NCBI RefSeq assembly: GCF_035046505.1 | Contig: NC_089822.1 | Location: 266,053,024-266,117,023 of the forward strand | DNA from: Tiliqua scincoides | Taxonomy: Eukaryota > Chordata > Lepidosauria > Squamata > Scincidae | Direction of reading: 5' to 3' | Length of the DNA stretch: 64,000 nucleotides | Shown: in pieces, positions 1 through 11,873 of the stretch | Layout: the number at the start of each line of letters is the position of its first letter | Position numbering within the stretch: the first letter of the stretch is position 1 | Program-made: the position numbers and the translations under genes | The notes under the pieces: model-generated | What the model saw: the letters and a program-made list of their open reading frames with translations, nothing else | The model's database searches: none | Told to the model about the DNA's origin: nothing

Positions 1-8
1 GGGGGAGA

Positions 9-107
9 CTCACAGCCCAATCCTATGCATGTCTACTCAGAAGGAAATTTCCATTCGAGTTAATGGGGCTTACTCCCAGGAAAGTGTGGATAGGATTGGG
101 CTGTGAG
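9..107. repeat. Short palindromic miniature element (CAGCCCAATCCT family)
   Basis: The ends are inverted copies of CTCACAGCCCAATCCTAT, and the interior has the pair 'actcagaaggaa...actcccagg' seen in many other copies here. No coding capacity. It looks like a non-autonomous DNA element (MITE). The superfamily is not fixed because no clear target-site duplication was seen. Confidence 0.6.
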
Positions 108-540
108 GCTGATGTGATCAGCTGATGCTTCACTTGCCTTGCTTATTGAGAAGAAATTCCCCTTTGCCTTTGACTCAAAGCCTTTGAAAGGTTGGCTTTG
201 AGCATCACACATTGACCGAAACATGGCCAAAGCAAAGGAGGGGGAAGGCCAAGTGTGCAGGGTCACAGCTTCTATGGCAAAAAAAAATTAAAATCAAACT
301 ATGGGCAGATGTCTCCACAGGTTTTTTACCTTTTTCTCAGGTGGACAGGCACCAAAGTTTAACCTCGAGTCTTCTCGGGCTGGTGCTGGACTCCACACTT
401 TTAATACAGAGCCTCACCCTGGTTCCACATTTTTTAAATCATGTTACAAGGGTTGGTGGGGACATGTGAGAACAGAGCCAGAGCAGTGTGTATTTTAACC
501 AAAGGTATGAATGCCCTCTTGTGACAGTAGATCTGGCTGT
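108..540. other. Unassigned interval
   Basis: No gene, known repeat end or RNA gene recognised. Open frames here are short and show no domain. Confidence 0.4.
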
Positions 541-1306
541 AACCTATCTGCCTCTCAATACCCAGCTAAACAAACGCATTGGTAAAGCAGCTACCACGTT
601 TTCCAGACTCACAAAGAGAGTCTGCTCCAACAAGAAGATGACGGAACATACCAAGATCCAGGTCTACAGAGCTTGCGTCCTGAGTACACTTCTGTACTGC
701 AGCGAGTCATGGACTCTCCACTCACAACAGGAGAGGAAACTGAACGCTCTCCACATGCACTGCCTCCGACGCATTCTCGGCATCACCTGGCAGGACAAAG
801 TTCCAAACAACACAGTCTTGGAACATGCTGGAATCCCTAGCATGTATGCACTGCTGAAACAGAGATGCCTGCGTTGGCTCGATCATGTCATGAGAATGGA
901 TGATGCCCGGATTCCAAAGGATCTCCTCTATGGAGAACTCGTGCAAGGAAAGCGCCCTACAGGTAGACCACAGCTGCATTACAAGGACATTTGCAAGAGG
1001 GATCTGAAGGCCTTAGGAGTGGACCTCAACAAGTGGGAAACCCTGGCCTCTGAGCAGCCCGCTTGGAGGCAGGCTGTGCAGCATGGCCTTTCCCAGTTTG
1101 AAGAGACACTTGGCCAACAGTCTGAGGCAAAGAAGCAAAGGAGGAAGGCCCATAGCCAGGGAGACAGACCAGGGACAGACTGCACTTGCTCCCAGTGTGG
1201 AAGGATTGTCACTCCCAAATTGGCCTTTTCAGCCACACTAGACGCTGTTCCAGAACCACCTTTCAGAGCGCGATACCAGAGTCTTTCGAGACTGAAGGTT
1301 GCCAAC
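541..1306 (+). mobile_element. APE/RT-class LINE, 5'-truncated 3' end
   Basis: An open frame through this copy encodes the C-terminal part of a non-LTR reverse transcriptase: a segment with ACVLSTLLYCSESWTL, then LRRILGITWQDKVPN, LLYGELVQGKRPTGRPQL and a Cys/His cluster (CTCSQCG). The copy ends in the family tail 'gagactgaaggttgccaac'. The N-terminal endonuclease and catalytic RT part are absent, as expected for 5' truncation. The frame is still open to its end, so the copy is fairly young. The clade is uncertain: the C-terminal C2H2-like motif recalls Ingi/Vingi-type or related elements. Confidence 0.85.
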
Positions 1307-1805
1307 AATCTTTCAAGTTGGTTGGTTAGAGCTTCTTGTCTCTGTTTCTTCTTCTGACTGCTGGACTTTACTTGTGGTGAAGACATTACTTGAGCCCTGC
1401 TAATAGTGGGCATGTAATGTGAGGAACTTTTTAATTTCCTCGTACAGTGGAGACCAGAGCTGAGAGGATCGGCACTGCTTTCCCTTGGAAAGCTGAGAGG
1501 ATGGAGGCTGCGCTCTGCTTTTGCAGGCCTGCAACTTGCAAATGGAGTTTCAGATCTAGTATTGCAAATACACACCACATTGTGAGTCATCTGCTGGGCG
1601 TTTAGAACAATTACATAAGCAAGACAAGCTGTGGTTGCCAACCCTTTTTCTCTTCCTTTGTCCAGTGCTGTGTTAGGCAGTTCCTAACTGTCAGCTGTCA
1701 GTCTTTCCCCTCCCTTTTGTGTCAGGTGGCCTTTTCAACTTTGATTTTTAAAGTTGTGTGATGTACATTTAGTCGTCAATTTATTATTATTCTCTCTTTC
1801 TTACA

Positions 1806-1861
<56 letters not shown>

Positions 1862-2229
1862 AAAGCTTTTCTTAAAAGTGTGAAATTGCTTCTGGTTTGG
1901 GAATGGAGTTTGGTGATATGGACATGAGCCAATAAGCACTGTGCACAGCACCCCCCATTTGTAAGAATCTGAGGGATGGGGGAGGGTTTCAGAGAGGAGA
2001 GATATGTGTGGACTCCCAAAGCAGTCCCAATACTCTCATAATATTGTCTGTCCTCACCTGTAGATTCCCACATGTACCATTTCTCAACTACAGTTCTAGC
2101 TTTGAGGTGGAGCAAACAAATCCTTTCCTTCCTGAAAGAATTACTTCAATTATATTTAAAGTTTTCAGGCAGGTTTCTTTTCAGCTGGATGAGGGAAACA
2201 CCAAAAAATGTCATCTGAAGCTGCTCAAA
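1307..2229. other. Unassigned interval with a microsatellite
   Basis: Apart from the (GAAA)n run near 1805-1863, nothing was recognised on either strand. Confidence 0.4.
1805..1863. repeat. (GAAA)n microsatellite
   Basis: About fourteen uninterrupted AAAG/GAAA units, the longest pure tetranucleotide run in the window. Confidence 0.95.
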
Positions 2230-2413
2230 TTTGCAATCCTATACAATCTGTCTACTCAGATGTAAGTCCCATTGTGTTCAATGAGGCTTAGTTCCAGGAA
2301 GGTATGCATAGAGTTGCAGTCTAAGGCTGCAACCCTCTACATACTTTCCTAGTAGTTAGCCCCATTGATCACAAGGAGACTTACTACTGAATAGACATGT
2401 CTAGGATTACACT
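2230..2413. repeat. Two adjacent palindromic miniature elements
   Basis: Two diverged copies of the CAGCCCAATCCT family lie side by side (about 2230-2321 and 2323-2413). Each has the interior 'tctactcagatgtaagtccc'-like motif and ends near 'taggattac'. Degenerate, so the copies are older than that at 9-107. Confidence 0.5.
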
Positions 2414-2552
2414 TTTAGGGCACAATCCTAACCAACTTTCCAGCGCTGGCATAGCTGTGCCAGTGGAGCATGTGTTGCATCCTGCAGTTGGGGGGCAGTC
2501 ATGGAGGCCTTCTCAAGGTAGGGCAATGTTTGTTCCCTTACTTTGGAGTTAC

Positions 2553-3103
2553 TGTTGCGAGCTGCCTCTCCCCGTCCAAGCTGCTCCGAGACCGATCTCC
2601 TGCTGGAGCTTCGCCAACGGCTTGGCACGGGAACGCTATGCAGATGTTGTTTGTCGTTTCTGTGCCTCACAGCACAACCTCTTGCACCCCCGACGACAAG
2701 GAAGACTCAGAGGCAGAAGTTCTCCTCCACACTCCTCTTTTACTTATGTACAGATAATATTTACAAGTCCAAAGTAGTACAAACAGTACACGATCCACAC
2801 TTTCAACTAACGTAGCCTCCGGCTCCCAATGCTCTGCTTCTCCCACACACTTGCTTGCCTCTGCTGGATATTTATATATCTTGCAGCCAATCACAGCAGT
2901 GAGGATTACTGCACAGTCATGCTGACTATGCTACTGCTGCCACACACACACGCACTCACTTGAGATCTCCTGATGCACATCACCTGATGTTGCATCAGCT
3001 TGAGACTCCCAGGATGCTGTGCACTCCTGGTTTGGCCAAGGCTTCAGGCCTGATACTGTGCAGCCAGTAAATTATATGTCAGGCTGGGGTTCAGCCCGTG
3101 ACA
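2553..3103 (-). repeat. 3' LTR of the copia element
   Basis: 551 bases, TGTTGC... to ...GTGACA on the plus strand, matching 5746-6296 almost base for base. A purine tract on the minus strand ('aggagggg', 3104-3111) lies just inside it and is the likely polypurine tract. Confidence 0.9.
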
Positions 3104-3713
3104 CCCCTCCTAATTTCTGGCTGTGCAGTGCATTTACTTTTACCATTACATCTTCCTCAAGCAAGTTAACATTTTCATCACAGTGGGTCTTTTACATATA
3201 TCTTTTGTTACACACGTTGGTTTCCCTTTTCATTTCCCAGGGCATGCAATTTATTCCTTTACACTTTACAATTGTATTTGGTGTTTTCACATTACATTCA
3301 GTGACCAAATTTGTTTCATCATCATACCCATATCTACTGGGAGGCATTCCCTTATTTGCCCTGTCTAAATGTCTCGGTATGTGACATTCCCTTGTTTCCT
3401 CAGAGTCTGGCTCTAATTTTGGCATTTTCAGGGTTAACCTTTCCCTCTGCCTTTGCTCAGCATCCAGCCTGCTGTTATCTGTCAGCCTTGGCAGATCGCC
3501 AGCAGGCGCTCCAGGCAAGATGATAGTGCTGTTCTCTGGTACTTCAGTTTGAAGTCTGTTCCACCCCTCCATCTCATTGAATACAGCCGATCGGGAAATC
3601 ACTAATTTACAATGTATGTTACAGAAACGGTATGCCTTTGAGCCTGTTTTATAGCCCAGAAACGTTAGTCTTTCCGTTCCTCTCCCAGCTGTCTGTCCCC
3701 TGTGGTTTTGGAC

Positions 3714-5630
3714 TCAGGCGGACACACCGAAAATACGTAGGTGTCTGAGAGACGGGGGTTTACCATATAAGGCCTCATATGGTGTCATGCCAATTCCAGA
3801 CGTCCACAGACGATTAATGAGATAGTTTGAAGTCTGCATGGCTTCTGCCCAATAACGTCTGCCTAAATTTGCATCCGACAACAATGCATTCATTTTGGTC
3901 TGCAATAATCCATTGCGTCTTTCTACCATGCCATTTTCAGCAGGCACTCCCCTGTTAGTAAGTCTGTGTCATATGCCCTGCGCTTGCAGCCAATTTTCCA
4001 AGTCTGCACAGGTGAATTCTGTGCCACGGTCGGTCTGCAATTCCCCAACCTTACAGGCATACTTTCGTTCCACAAATCGTACCCACTCACGTATGCGCTG
4101 ACTGCTGTCAGATTTACTTCTAAGTGGATAACAGAAACTGTACCTGGTATGGAAATCAATCAAAATCAGGGCGTATTTTGCTCCCCCCACGGACTTATCA
4201 AGTGGTCCTATCAAATCTGCAGCTACCACTTGAAATGCTCTGTCCGTTTGCCTGTCACTTCTCTTGTTGACAGGACATGACTTTGATTTTACCTTCTTAC
4301 AAGTTTGGCAATCAAGGTATTGTTGGCATTCCTTTAACTTTATGCCATTGGCGGTCTGCACTGTTTTTTCTAACACATTATAGGACGGGTGTCCCAGTCT
4401 CCGGTGCCAAATATGACAGCAACTGTCATGCTCTGCCTCATTCTTGCAGAGGTTTGTGGCTCCTTTAAATGGTGTACTGTCCAGTACATAAAGGCCACCC
4501 CTCTCCGTGCCTTGTGCACAAGTCTTATCGCCACGCTTAATTGTGCATTTCCCTTCATCAAATGTTACACGGTACCCCTCTCTGTTTAACACAGCAACAC
4601 TCAACAAATTATGTCTGAGTTCAGGCATATACAAGACATTGCATACAGACCCATGGAATCCCGGCACTGTAACTGTGCCCTCCCCCTCCACCAGGGAGTT
4701 GAGTCCATTAACTAAGTTCACCGTAGCTTTTGATGTGGGTTCAAGGAACGTAAATAGTTCCTTCACGCAGGCCACATGCTGGCTGGCTCCGCTATCAAAC
4801 AGCCACACGTATTCGCTCTCCTGCTCCACCAGTTGAATGACAGACACGTCGGGGCTCCTGCCGCCCCTCCTCCGCCTGGTATCTTTCCTCCCAGCAAAAC
4901 GCTCCTTCAGGGAGGGACACTCTCTGCTCAAATGCCGAGTGGATCCGCAGGCATAGCAACGCCGCACAACAAATATTCCAGGGCTCTCACCATCTCCCTG
5001 AACAGCTGTTTTATCAGGAACATGCTCCCTCGCTGATGATGCCTTGGCAGTTTGCCCACGCTCCCGGCGGTTATCAGCTCTCTTCAGTTCTTCCTCCATC
5101 AGCCTGCCAGTCAGGTAGGATAGGGTGAGCTGCCGCTCTGGGAGGGCTTCCAAGGTCATAGCCATTGTGTCATACGACTCATCGAGAGAAGACAATATTA
5201 TAAATATTTGGTGTAGCTCAGGAATTTGAAATACTTGTTCCTCAAGGTCGGCGCACAGCTGCCTCATGGCATGTAAATGGTCAGTCATGCTCGTGCCAGG
5301 TTCCAGGTGCTTGCGGTACAGCCTTCTTGTTAGGCTTACCTTTGACATGGCCGAGTCAGAAATGTACACCGCACGAAGTGCATTCCAGCACTGGTGTGCT
5401 GACTCCAAGCCGCGGATGTGGAGAAGCTGTGAGTCTTCCAGACCCAATACGATCGTGGCCAGGGCTTGCTCATTTGCGTTGGTCATTTCAGGACTTTCAT
5501 CCAGCTGTGCATTCCAAACGACATGCCACAGCGACTGTTGTATGAGCAGGGCTTTCATCTTCACAGCCCAGCCCCGATAATTGTGCTCATTTAGCCTTGT
5601 CAGTGGATATCCTTGGACTGTCGCCATCAT
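3714..5630 (-). mobile_element. Copia gag-protease-integrase remains
   Basis: Read leftward. First comes a copia-type gag (UBN2-like; LNEHNYRGWAVKMKALL near its start) with a CCHC zinc knuckle (CYACGSTRHLSREC). Then a protease active-site motif (WLFDSGASQHV), an integrase HHCC zinc domain (HRRLGHPS...CQTCKK) and an integrase core (VVAADLIGPL, LQTDRGTEFT). Treated as a fossil; not presented as a working gene. Confidence 0.88.
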
Positions 5631-5726
5631 GCAGTTCTGTACACAGGTCTCTGAGATAAATGACGCTCAGCAGACTCTCCGGGGTGTTTAGGCTAGGGCA
5701 AAACTTGGCACAGATTATGACCTGTT

Positions 5727-5743
5727 GCGTGCTGGGCCCATAA
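5727..5743 (-). other. Copia primer-binding site matching initiator tRNA-Met anticodon arm
   Basis: The plus-strand bases GCGTGCTGGGCCCATAA equal the anticodon-arm sequence of eukaryotic initiator tRNA-Met, starting two bases inside the 5' LTR. Drosophila copia is known to prime from an internal fragment of this tRNA rather than its 3' end. The position and exact match support the same mode here. Confidence 0.8.
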
Positions 5744-5745
5744 TC

Positions 5746-6296
5746 TGTTGCAAGCTGCCTCTCCCCGTCCAAGCTGCTCCGAGACCGGTCTCCTGCTGGA
5801 GCTTCGCCAACGGCGTGGCACGGGAACGCTATGCAGCTGTTGTTTGTCGTTTCTGTGCCTCACAGCACAACCTCTTGCACCCCCGATGACAAGGAAGACT
5901 CAGAGGCAGAAGTTCTCCTCCACACTCCTCCTTTACTTATGTACAGATAATATTTACAAGTCCAAAGTAGTACAAACAGTACACGATCCACACTTTCAAC
6001 TAACGTAGCCTCCGGCTCACAATGCTCTGTTGCTCCCACACACTTGCTTGCCTCTGCTGGATATTTATATAACTTGCAGCCAATCACAGCAGTGAGGATT
6101 ACTGCACAGTCATGCTGACTATGCTACTGCTGCCACACACACACGCACTTACTTGAGATCTCCTGATGCACATCACCCGATGTTGCATCAGCTTGAGACT
6201 CCCAGGATGCTGTGCACTCCTGGTTTGGCCAAGGCTTCAGGCCTGATACTGTGCAGCCAGTAAATTATCAGTCAGGCTGGGGTTCAGCCCGTGACA
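5746..6296 (-). repeat. 5' LTR of the copia element
   Basis: 551 bases, a direct repeat of 2553-3103, immediately followed on the right by the target duplication GTTAC. Confidence 0.9.
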
Positions 6297-6352
6297 GTTA
6301 CATTACCCTTATGTCAGTGCTGGAAAATTGGTTAGGATTGTAACCTTTGTAT

Positions 6353-6685
6353 TGGCAACCTTCAGTCTCGAAAGACTATGGTATCGCGCTCTGAAAGGTG
6401 GTTCTGGCACAGCGTCTAGTGTGGCTGAAAAGGCTAATCCGGGAATGACAATCCCTTCCACACCGGGAGCAAGTGCAGTCTGTCCCTAGTCTGTCTCCCT
6501 GGCTATGGGCCTTCCTTATTTGCCTCTTTGCCTCAGACTGTTGGCCAAGTGTCTCTTCCAACTGGGTAAGGCCATGCTGCACAGCCTGCCTCCAAGCGGG
6601 CCGCTCAGAGGCCAGGGTTTCCCACTTGTTGAGGTCCATTCCTAAGGCCTTCAGATCCCTCTTGCAGATGTCCTTGTATCGCAGC
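6353..6685 (-). mobile_element. APE/RT-class LINE 3' end, 5'-truncated
   Basis: Minus-strand copy beginning with the reverse of the 'ctgaaggttgccaa' tail and encoding the KRDLKALGMDLNKWETLAS segment and the CTCSRCGRDCHSR motif. The frame is disturbed near its end, so the copy is older than those at 31-34 kb. It abuts the L1-like piece to its right. Confidence 0.8.
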
Positions 6686-7443
6686 TTTCTTGGCCGGGGA
6701 TTCAAGATGGCTTCTGGCTAACAGCTGTTTTGTTGGAGTGCTCCTAAAACAACATCTGTGCACCAGTTTTTGGTCCACTTTCTCAGCATACCTAATTTTC
6801 TTTTATATCCCTCTTGTGGCTCTGCTATTTTTTACTTGATTTTATAATCGACAAGCTGTGGATTGCTTTGGATTGGATTCTGACTGCTGGGGAATTCAAC
6901 AGATAAAGAATCATGGGGAGGAAAAGGAAACGCCAAAGAGTTTCCCCGGGTCGGGGCTCTCCAACGAAAGCTGCCAAGCAACTCTGCTTAGAGGATTTAT
7001 CAGGCTGGACTGAGACAGCAATTGAGACTTGCATCCCTGCTTCTACAAACAAATTCTCTGTATTGGAATCATCACCTTCTGCTGTTGAAAAGGAAAATGG
7101 GGAGTGCTGTGAGAATGCCTCTGAACCTGCTTATGAAAGATCTCTGCAAGCTGGGAGACACAACACAGCTTCTACACCCTCCTCTCCAACAAAGGAAAAT
7201 ACTATTCTTACCGACTGCCTCCTGGAAGATAACACTGACACGGACAAACTTCAGAACTCAAAGGAGGGTAAGGAGGGTATGTTTTCACCTAACAGTCCCT
7301 TGTTGCCTCTTATGGCGGAGCAGTGTGTGATATCAGGGAGGACCGCCTTGATTTTCTTTAGTAGCCAGTCTCCCCAGCAAGCACAGTTCTTCAATACACC
7401 CACACAGACTCACGCTCTCCAGACCCCTCACAACCGCCCTTGA
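6686..7443 (+). mobile_element. L1-like 5' region with a short ORF1-like frame (tentative)
   Basis: Begins near 'gattcaagatggcttctgg', a start typical of L1 5' ends, then about 200 bases of leader. An open frame at 6913-7443 (176 residues) starts MGRKRKRQRVSPGRGSPTK and has the segment NKFSVLESSPS. Basic N-terminus, Ser/Thr/Glu-rich middle, no visible coiled coil or RRM. I read it as the 5' end of an L1 whose 3' part is missing, but it could be another lineage-specific frame. Confidence 0.4.
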
Positions 7444-8239
7444 GGGTAGGCTCTGGCAGCCTCCCTCTGATTCCTCCCCTGACCAATCAGGTAAGGGATG
7501 ACCTCATCCTCCCCTGACTCTGCTGCACCAGCCCCTCTCCCATAGACTTGCATGGGGGCTGCACAGTCACTGTGAGTCTGCACATTGTCCAGTCACCAGT
7601 GGTCAGTCCAGGGCCAGATGCTACATTTTCCTTCAGCCTCACTTTGGCCTTGGGCTGACATCTGGATTCAGGCCTTGCCATGCTCAGGCAGCGCATTTCT
7701 TTCAGTTGTGCCAAAACGTCCTGACAAGCACCCGCCTTTGGCTCGTCTGGAAAGTGCTCCCAGGGAGTAGGAGAGGCTTCCTCCCCCTCAGCTTCTCCTC
7801 ATGGCAGGGAGACCCCAGGGGAGGAGGAAAGAGCGCTACGAAGATCACCCAGAGAACTCAGGAGCAGAGCTGCAGAAGGTCTCAGGTTCAGCCCTTGGCA
7901 TCTCTGGGAAGTGCGGCTTGCACAGAAGTCCCATCCAAGGCACCTTGGAGAGATGCTGCCTTTCCAGGGAGGGGCAGGACCAGGCGCAGCGCCTCCTGTT
8001 CTGTGCTAAATGACTCTGTGCTGTGTTCACCTTTCCCCTCAGTCTGGGGAGGGCACCTCTCCTTCTGCTTCCCAGGATAGCATCCTCAGTTTCTATACAT
8101 AATAAATCCACCTGCCCGATCCATGCACAACATTTGAACACAGTTGGACCATCTCCATGTTCCCCCCTCATGTCAAATGAGGCTGCCAGGGAGGAAGATT
8201 CAAACTGCACTGACTCCGATGGGCCTAAGCCAGGACTGT
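7444..8239. other. Unassigned interval
   Basis: GC-moderate unique-looking sequence. Only short overlapping frames without recognisable domains. Confidence 0.4.
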
Positions 8240-8470
8240 GATGAATGAGGAACAGGAACTTGGGCTTGTGGTGGTTGGAAAGTCAAACAAGAGATGTTTT
8301 TGTCCCTCTCCATCACCATAGAACAAGGGCTTACCCAATGCAAATGATTGGTAAGAGAATCAGGACGGGGGGAAAGGAGGAGATTCTTGACACAATTATT
8401 CTATGGGGTTCATGGCCACAAGATGTGGTGATGGCCACCAGCTTGGACAGCCTTGAATTGTGATTGGACA
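8240..8470 (+). mobile_element. Old CR1-like 3' fragment
   Basis: The translation includes WPQDVVMATSLDSLEL, close to the CR1 C-terminal LPQDVVMASSLDAF seen in younger copies here. The surrounding match is weak, so this is an ancient remnant. Confidence 0.5.
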
Positions 8471-11400
8471 AAGGCAGGGAGATCAAGTCTATCCAGAGCT
8501 ACTTGTCTCAACAGCTGTGTGCTACTTCCGCCTTCAGGGTGCCTCTGAAAGCCAGTTGTGGGGGAGCAGTGATGGGAGTGGGGAATGCCATTCCCTGTGG
8601 CTTGTCGGACAGGCACTGAACAGCTGGGGGAAATTGTGTTGTGTGAAAGGTCCATGATGGTGTCCCTGCCAACCCCTCTCTTCAAGCCAGATGTGGACTG
8701 TTTCCAAAAGACAGATGTCGCTGCCTGAGCGGGGGCGGCCTGAGTGTCTCCTGAGGCTGAGAGGGAGGCGGAGACCCCATGATGGGATGTCCTGTTGGCA
8801 ATTACTTGATGCTTCTTCCTGATTGTGCCAGATGTGAGCATGTGGCCAGTACAAGCAGTGGGGAGGAGAAGGGGCAGAAGGTCTCTGCAGTGGGTTGCAG
8901 AGTGGCTTTGATTCCTGCCAGGCTCATCACACATGCCGTGCAAGACAGGGAATGAGACACTCCCCTGAACAGTCGAATTCCCAGAAGGGGGGGGAAGTGC
9001 TCCCCTCAACATGCCCTGTAAGCTGCTCCTCCCCCTTGCCCTCCCCCTCACTGCTCAGAATGGCTCCAATGGTAAGGGGAGGAGCATCTTACCAGGCACA
9101 TGGAGGTGCCCTGCAAAACTTAGTTCATCCCCCCCTCCCCGGTCTGGGAACGCCACTGGCCATGAAAAACAGAGAGTGCCACTTCAAGAGAAATTCTCTG
9201 CTTCCAAGAATATCTGACAATATGTGGTGAGAGACATACAGGAAGGGGGCCAATTGCTTGCTCTGCAGGTGCCCTGAGGGGCATCCTGACTCTCGCACCC
9301 TGAAGTTCTCGCTCCTCTGCACAGGCTCCTTTGGGATCTCAGAGGAAAACCACGGGAAAGGAACAGGCCCAGGAATAAGGAGGAACTTCCTCACTGTTCC
9401 TGGGACTTTTCCCTGGCGATCCGTCCCTTAGGCTGTGCAGAGTCTGTTTCTGCCCCACACCAAAGAGCAGACGACCCCGAAGCCATTCCGCTCCCTGTGC
9501 TGGAGACAGACAGGATGGGAAGACTGTGACTTTTTGGAACGTCACTCCCTTAAGCAGTTTCAAATTCACTGCATCCAATGGGTCAGAGAAGCATCGCCAG
9601 GTCTCCTCCTCTTGTAGCAACCAGGTGGCCCCAATGGGTCTTCCTGGATCTGTGCCCGCTACCGATCTGCGCCTGCCACCATATACCCTTTCTTTCCGCC
9701 CCTCTTTCTCTCCCCCACCTCCCATCCATCTAGTCCCTTCTCCAGGAAATGTCCTGCAGGACTAGATTCTGCACAGTCTTTTGAGCCCCACCAACAGTCC
9801 TGCCTCTCCCACTACATTTTCTTCCTTGGCTCCATCAAGCCCAGTCCACAGGAGCGAAATTCAGTGTTATAGAAAACTCCCCTGGAATTGGGAGGGAGCT
9901 GGAAACAAGTGACCAGGAACAGACAAGGAACAAAGAATCCAGAGGAAGTTGGGAAGAATTTCAAGGTCTTATTTCAAGAAGCAGAAGCAGATAGTATCCA
10001 GCAGGCCCCAGACAACCTGCATTACCTGTTTCCTCTCCTGTCTCTGCCCCCCACCCTTGTCTCTCCACCTCCACTGTCCACCTCCAACCTCCAACTGCTC
10101 TTAACTGAAGGAACTCTGAAACATTCTGAAGCTTCTGCATCACAGACGGGGCCTTCTGGATTCCAGGTGATCTCCTCTCACTGGGATCAGGAGAGCTGAT
10201 GGGGGGATTGTGAGATGCGGGGTGTGGAAGGGAGCTGGATGCTGGGTGAATGGAAGCAGAAGGGTGTTATATATATACCCTCATGTTATATATCAATCAA
10301 TGCCTAATTTCTTACCAAAAGCAATGAAACAAACCACACTAAAATATCTCTATTCTATCCAAACTTATAGCAAAAGTAAGGGGACAATAAGGGGTTAATT
10401 TGGCGACAGCCTGCCTTGATTTGAGATGCTGAATGAGCAAAAGAGATGACTGTCCAGGAGTTCGCTCACCTTAATGGACATCCACACATGAATGACAAAG
10501 CCACAGTCCAAAGGTCTTTACCTTTGCACATCCAGTTGCTCTTGAAGTGTTGCAGAAGGTGCCCTCTAGGTGAAGACCTTTTCCAGGCCTCCGGAGACCC
10601 CAGGAGTTCTTTCCCCATCACCTGTTTTTCTTACACTTCTATATTAACGTTGCAATCAATGTCACTGCAAGGAACTCCAGATCATGATTCAGTTAAAGGA
10701 GAAAAAGGTTTCAGCTGAATACAATTAGCAAAAACATCAACCAAGGACGGAGAACGAGACTAGCGAGTGTGAAAGTAATCAGACCACACTCCTTTAGGAT
10801 CGGGTAATCTTTTTATTACCCTCAGGGTGATCAAGTAGCCATAAACCCTTATGGTCACTTGGCACCCGCAGATCTCTCCCAGACCGATTGCCAAATAGCT
10901 CCTAAACCGCAGAGCTTCCACTCCTGATAGCCAGGATAAATTTGGGAAACCCTCCCCTTGAGTCATACTCCAGCTTACACCCCCCTTGGGCTCAGCTTGA
11001 CAGAAGGAGTAGACTCCCATACAGGGTCTCCAGGGTCCACCCCGGTCACACTGGATTGCCTCCCACAACCAGTCCCTGTGCTCTCTTCCAATCCCAATAA
11101 TCCAGTCAGTTGTAATAAGTAGGATTTATTGAATAAAGGTTTAAAGCAGGGTTAGACAGACAGCACTGCACACGTCTAACATTTAGGAATTTAGGCCAAG
11201 AGTACAGCAATACAATACAACACTCAGTCTAATAAAACCATAACCACTACCTCCTAACTCTAACTATCACTCACCAAAGTCTTAGCATTCCAAAATCCGA
11301 TCTAGCCCATCTTGCTGCAGTCAAGTTGGGGCCACTCCTGCCAAGGTGGTCAAGGATCTCAGGTCCCCTCAGCCAGAGACAAAGTCAGCCCGAGCATAAG

Positions 11401-11860
11401 CTTCCCTCCTTCACCTTTATAGGTCTCCTGACCCATCCACCAATCAGAACTCGGTGCCAGCCGAACATTCTAGGGGTGAACGTGCCACAAGCCTCCTTAC
11501 TCAGGGTGGAATCCCCCCTCCCACCTGAGACACTCACAGCTGAACCCTGTTGTAAATCAAGCTGGCCTTGGAGCCCACTTGGTACCATATCAGAGGGCCC
11601 TGTGAAGAGACCTCCTCCACAGTTCTCCCAGGCCTGGTATGCACTAATTAAAGTTGGACACAGCTGGGGTCTGACACTGGGGCCTACCAGCATGGCTACA
11701 AGCAGATCTTTCTTTATTCAGATGTTACCTGGTCCTTGATTTCCCTTTTTTTTGGTCACAGTGAGGTCTAAAACAAGGCAGAAGACACAGAGAATGTGGG
11801 ACACCCCCCTGCACCCCACCCGCATGCAGCAGCAGAAGGGCTCTGCTCTGTCCGCACTCC
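8471..11860. other. Unassigned interval, LTR-like stretch near 10.8-11.7 kb
   Basis: No gene recognised. On the minus strand 'cctataaagg' (about 11418-11427) is followed some 290 bases on by an AATAAA signal near 11130, an arrangement seen in LTRs. No paired ends or target duplication were found, so this is only a possibility. The rest shows nothing recognisable. Confidence 0.25.
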
Positions 11861-11873
11861 ATGCGTTTCTATG

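Larger units (their letters stand above)
2553..6296 (-). mobile_element. Ty1/copia LTR retrotransposon, broken
   Basis: A copia-type element read on the minus strand. Two direct LTRs of 551 bases each start TG and end CA and are flanked by the 5-base duplication GTTAC (2548-2552 and 6297-6301). Gag, a retroviral-type protease and integrase are recognisable in copia order, with integrase directly after protease. A reverse transcriptase/RNase H part was not recognised. It is broken, with perhaps two to four breaks. My hand count finds about 14 differences between the LTRs (roughly 2.5%), so insertion was probably within the last ten to twenty million years at common reptile rates. It sits inside a miniature element. 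Confidence 0.9.
2418..6345. mobile_element. Miniature inverted-repeat element split by a copia insertion
   Basis: The left end 'cacaatcctaaccaacttt' and right end 'gttaggattgtaacc' are inverted copies, and 'ccagcgctgg' near the left end matches 'cagtgctgga' near the right. Without the LTR element the unit is about 180 bases. Related copies occur at 19262-19496 and 21161-21290. Confidence 0.6.

Noticed and set aside
979-1641. 220-codon minus-strand frame
   Set aside because: Antisense shadow of the LINE C-terminal region, extended by chance beyond its end.
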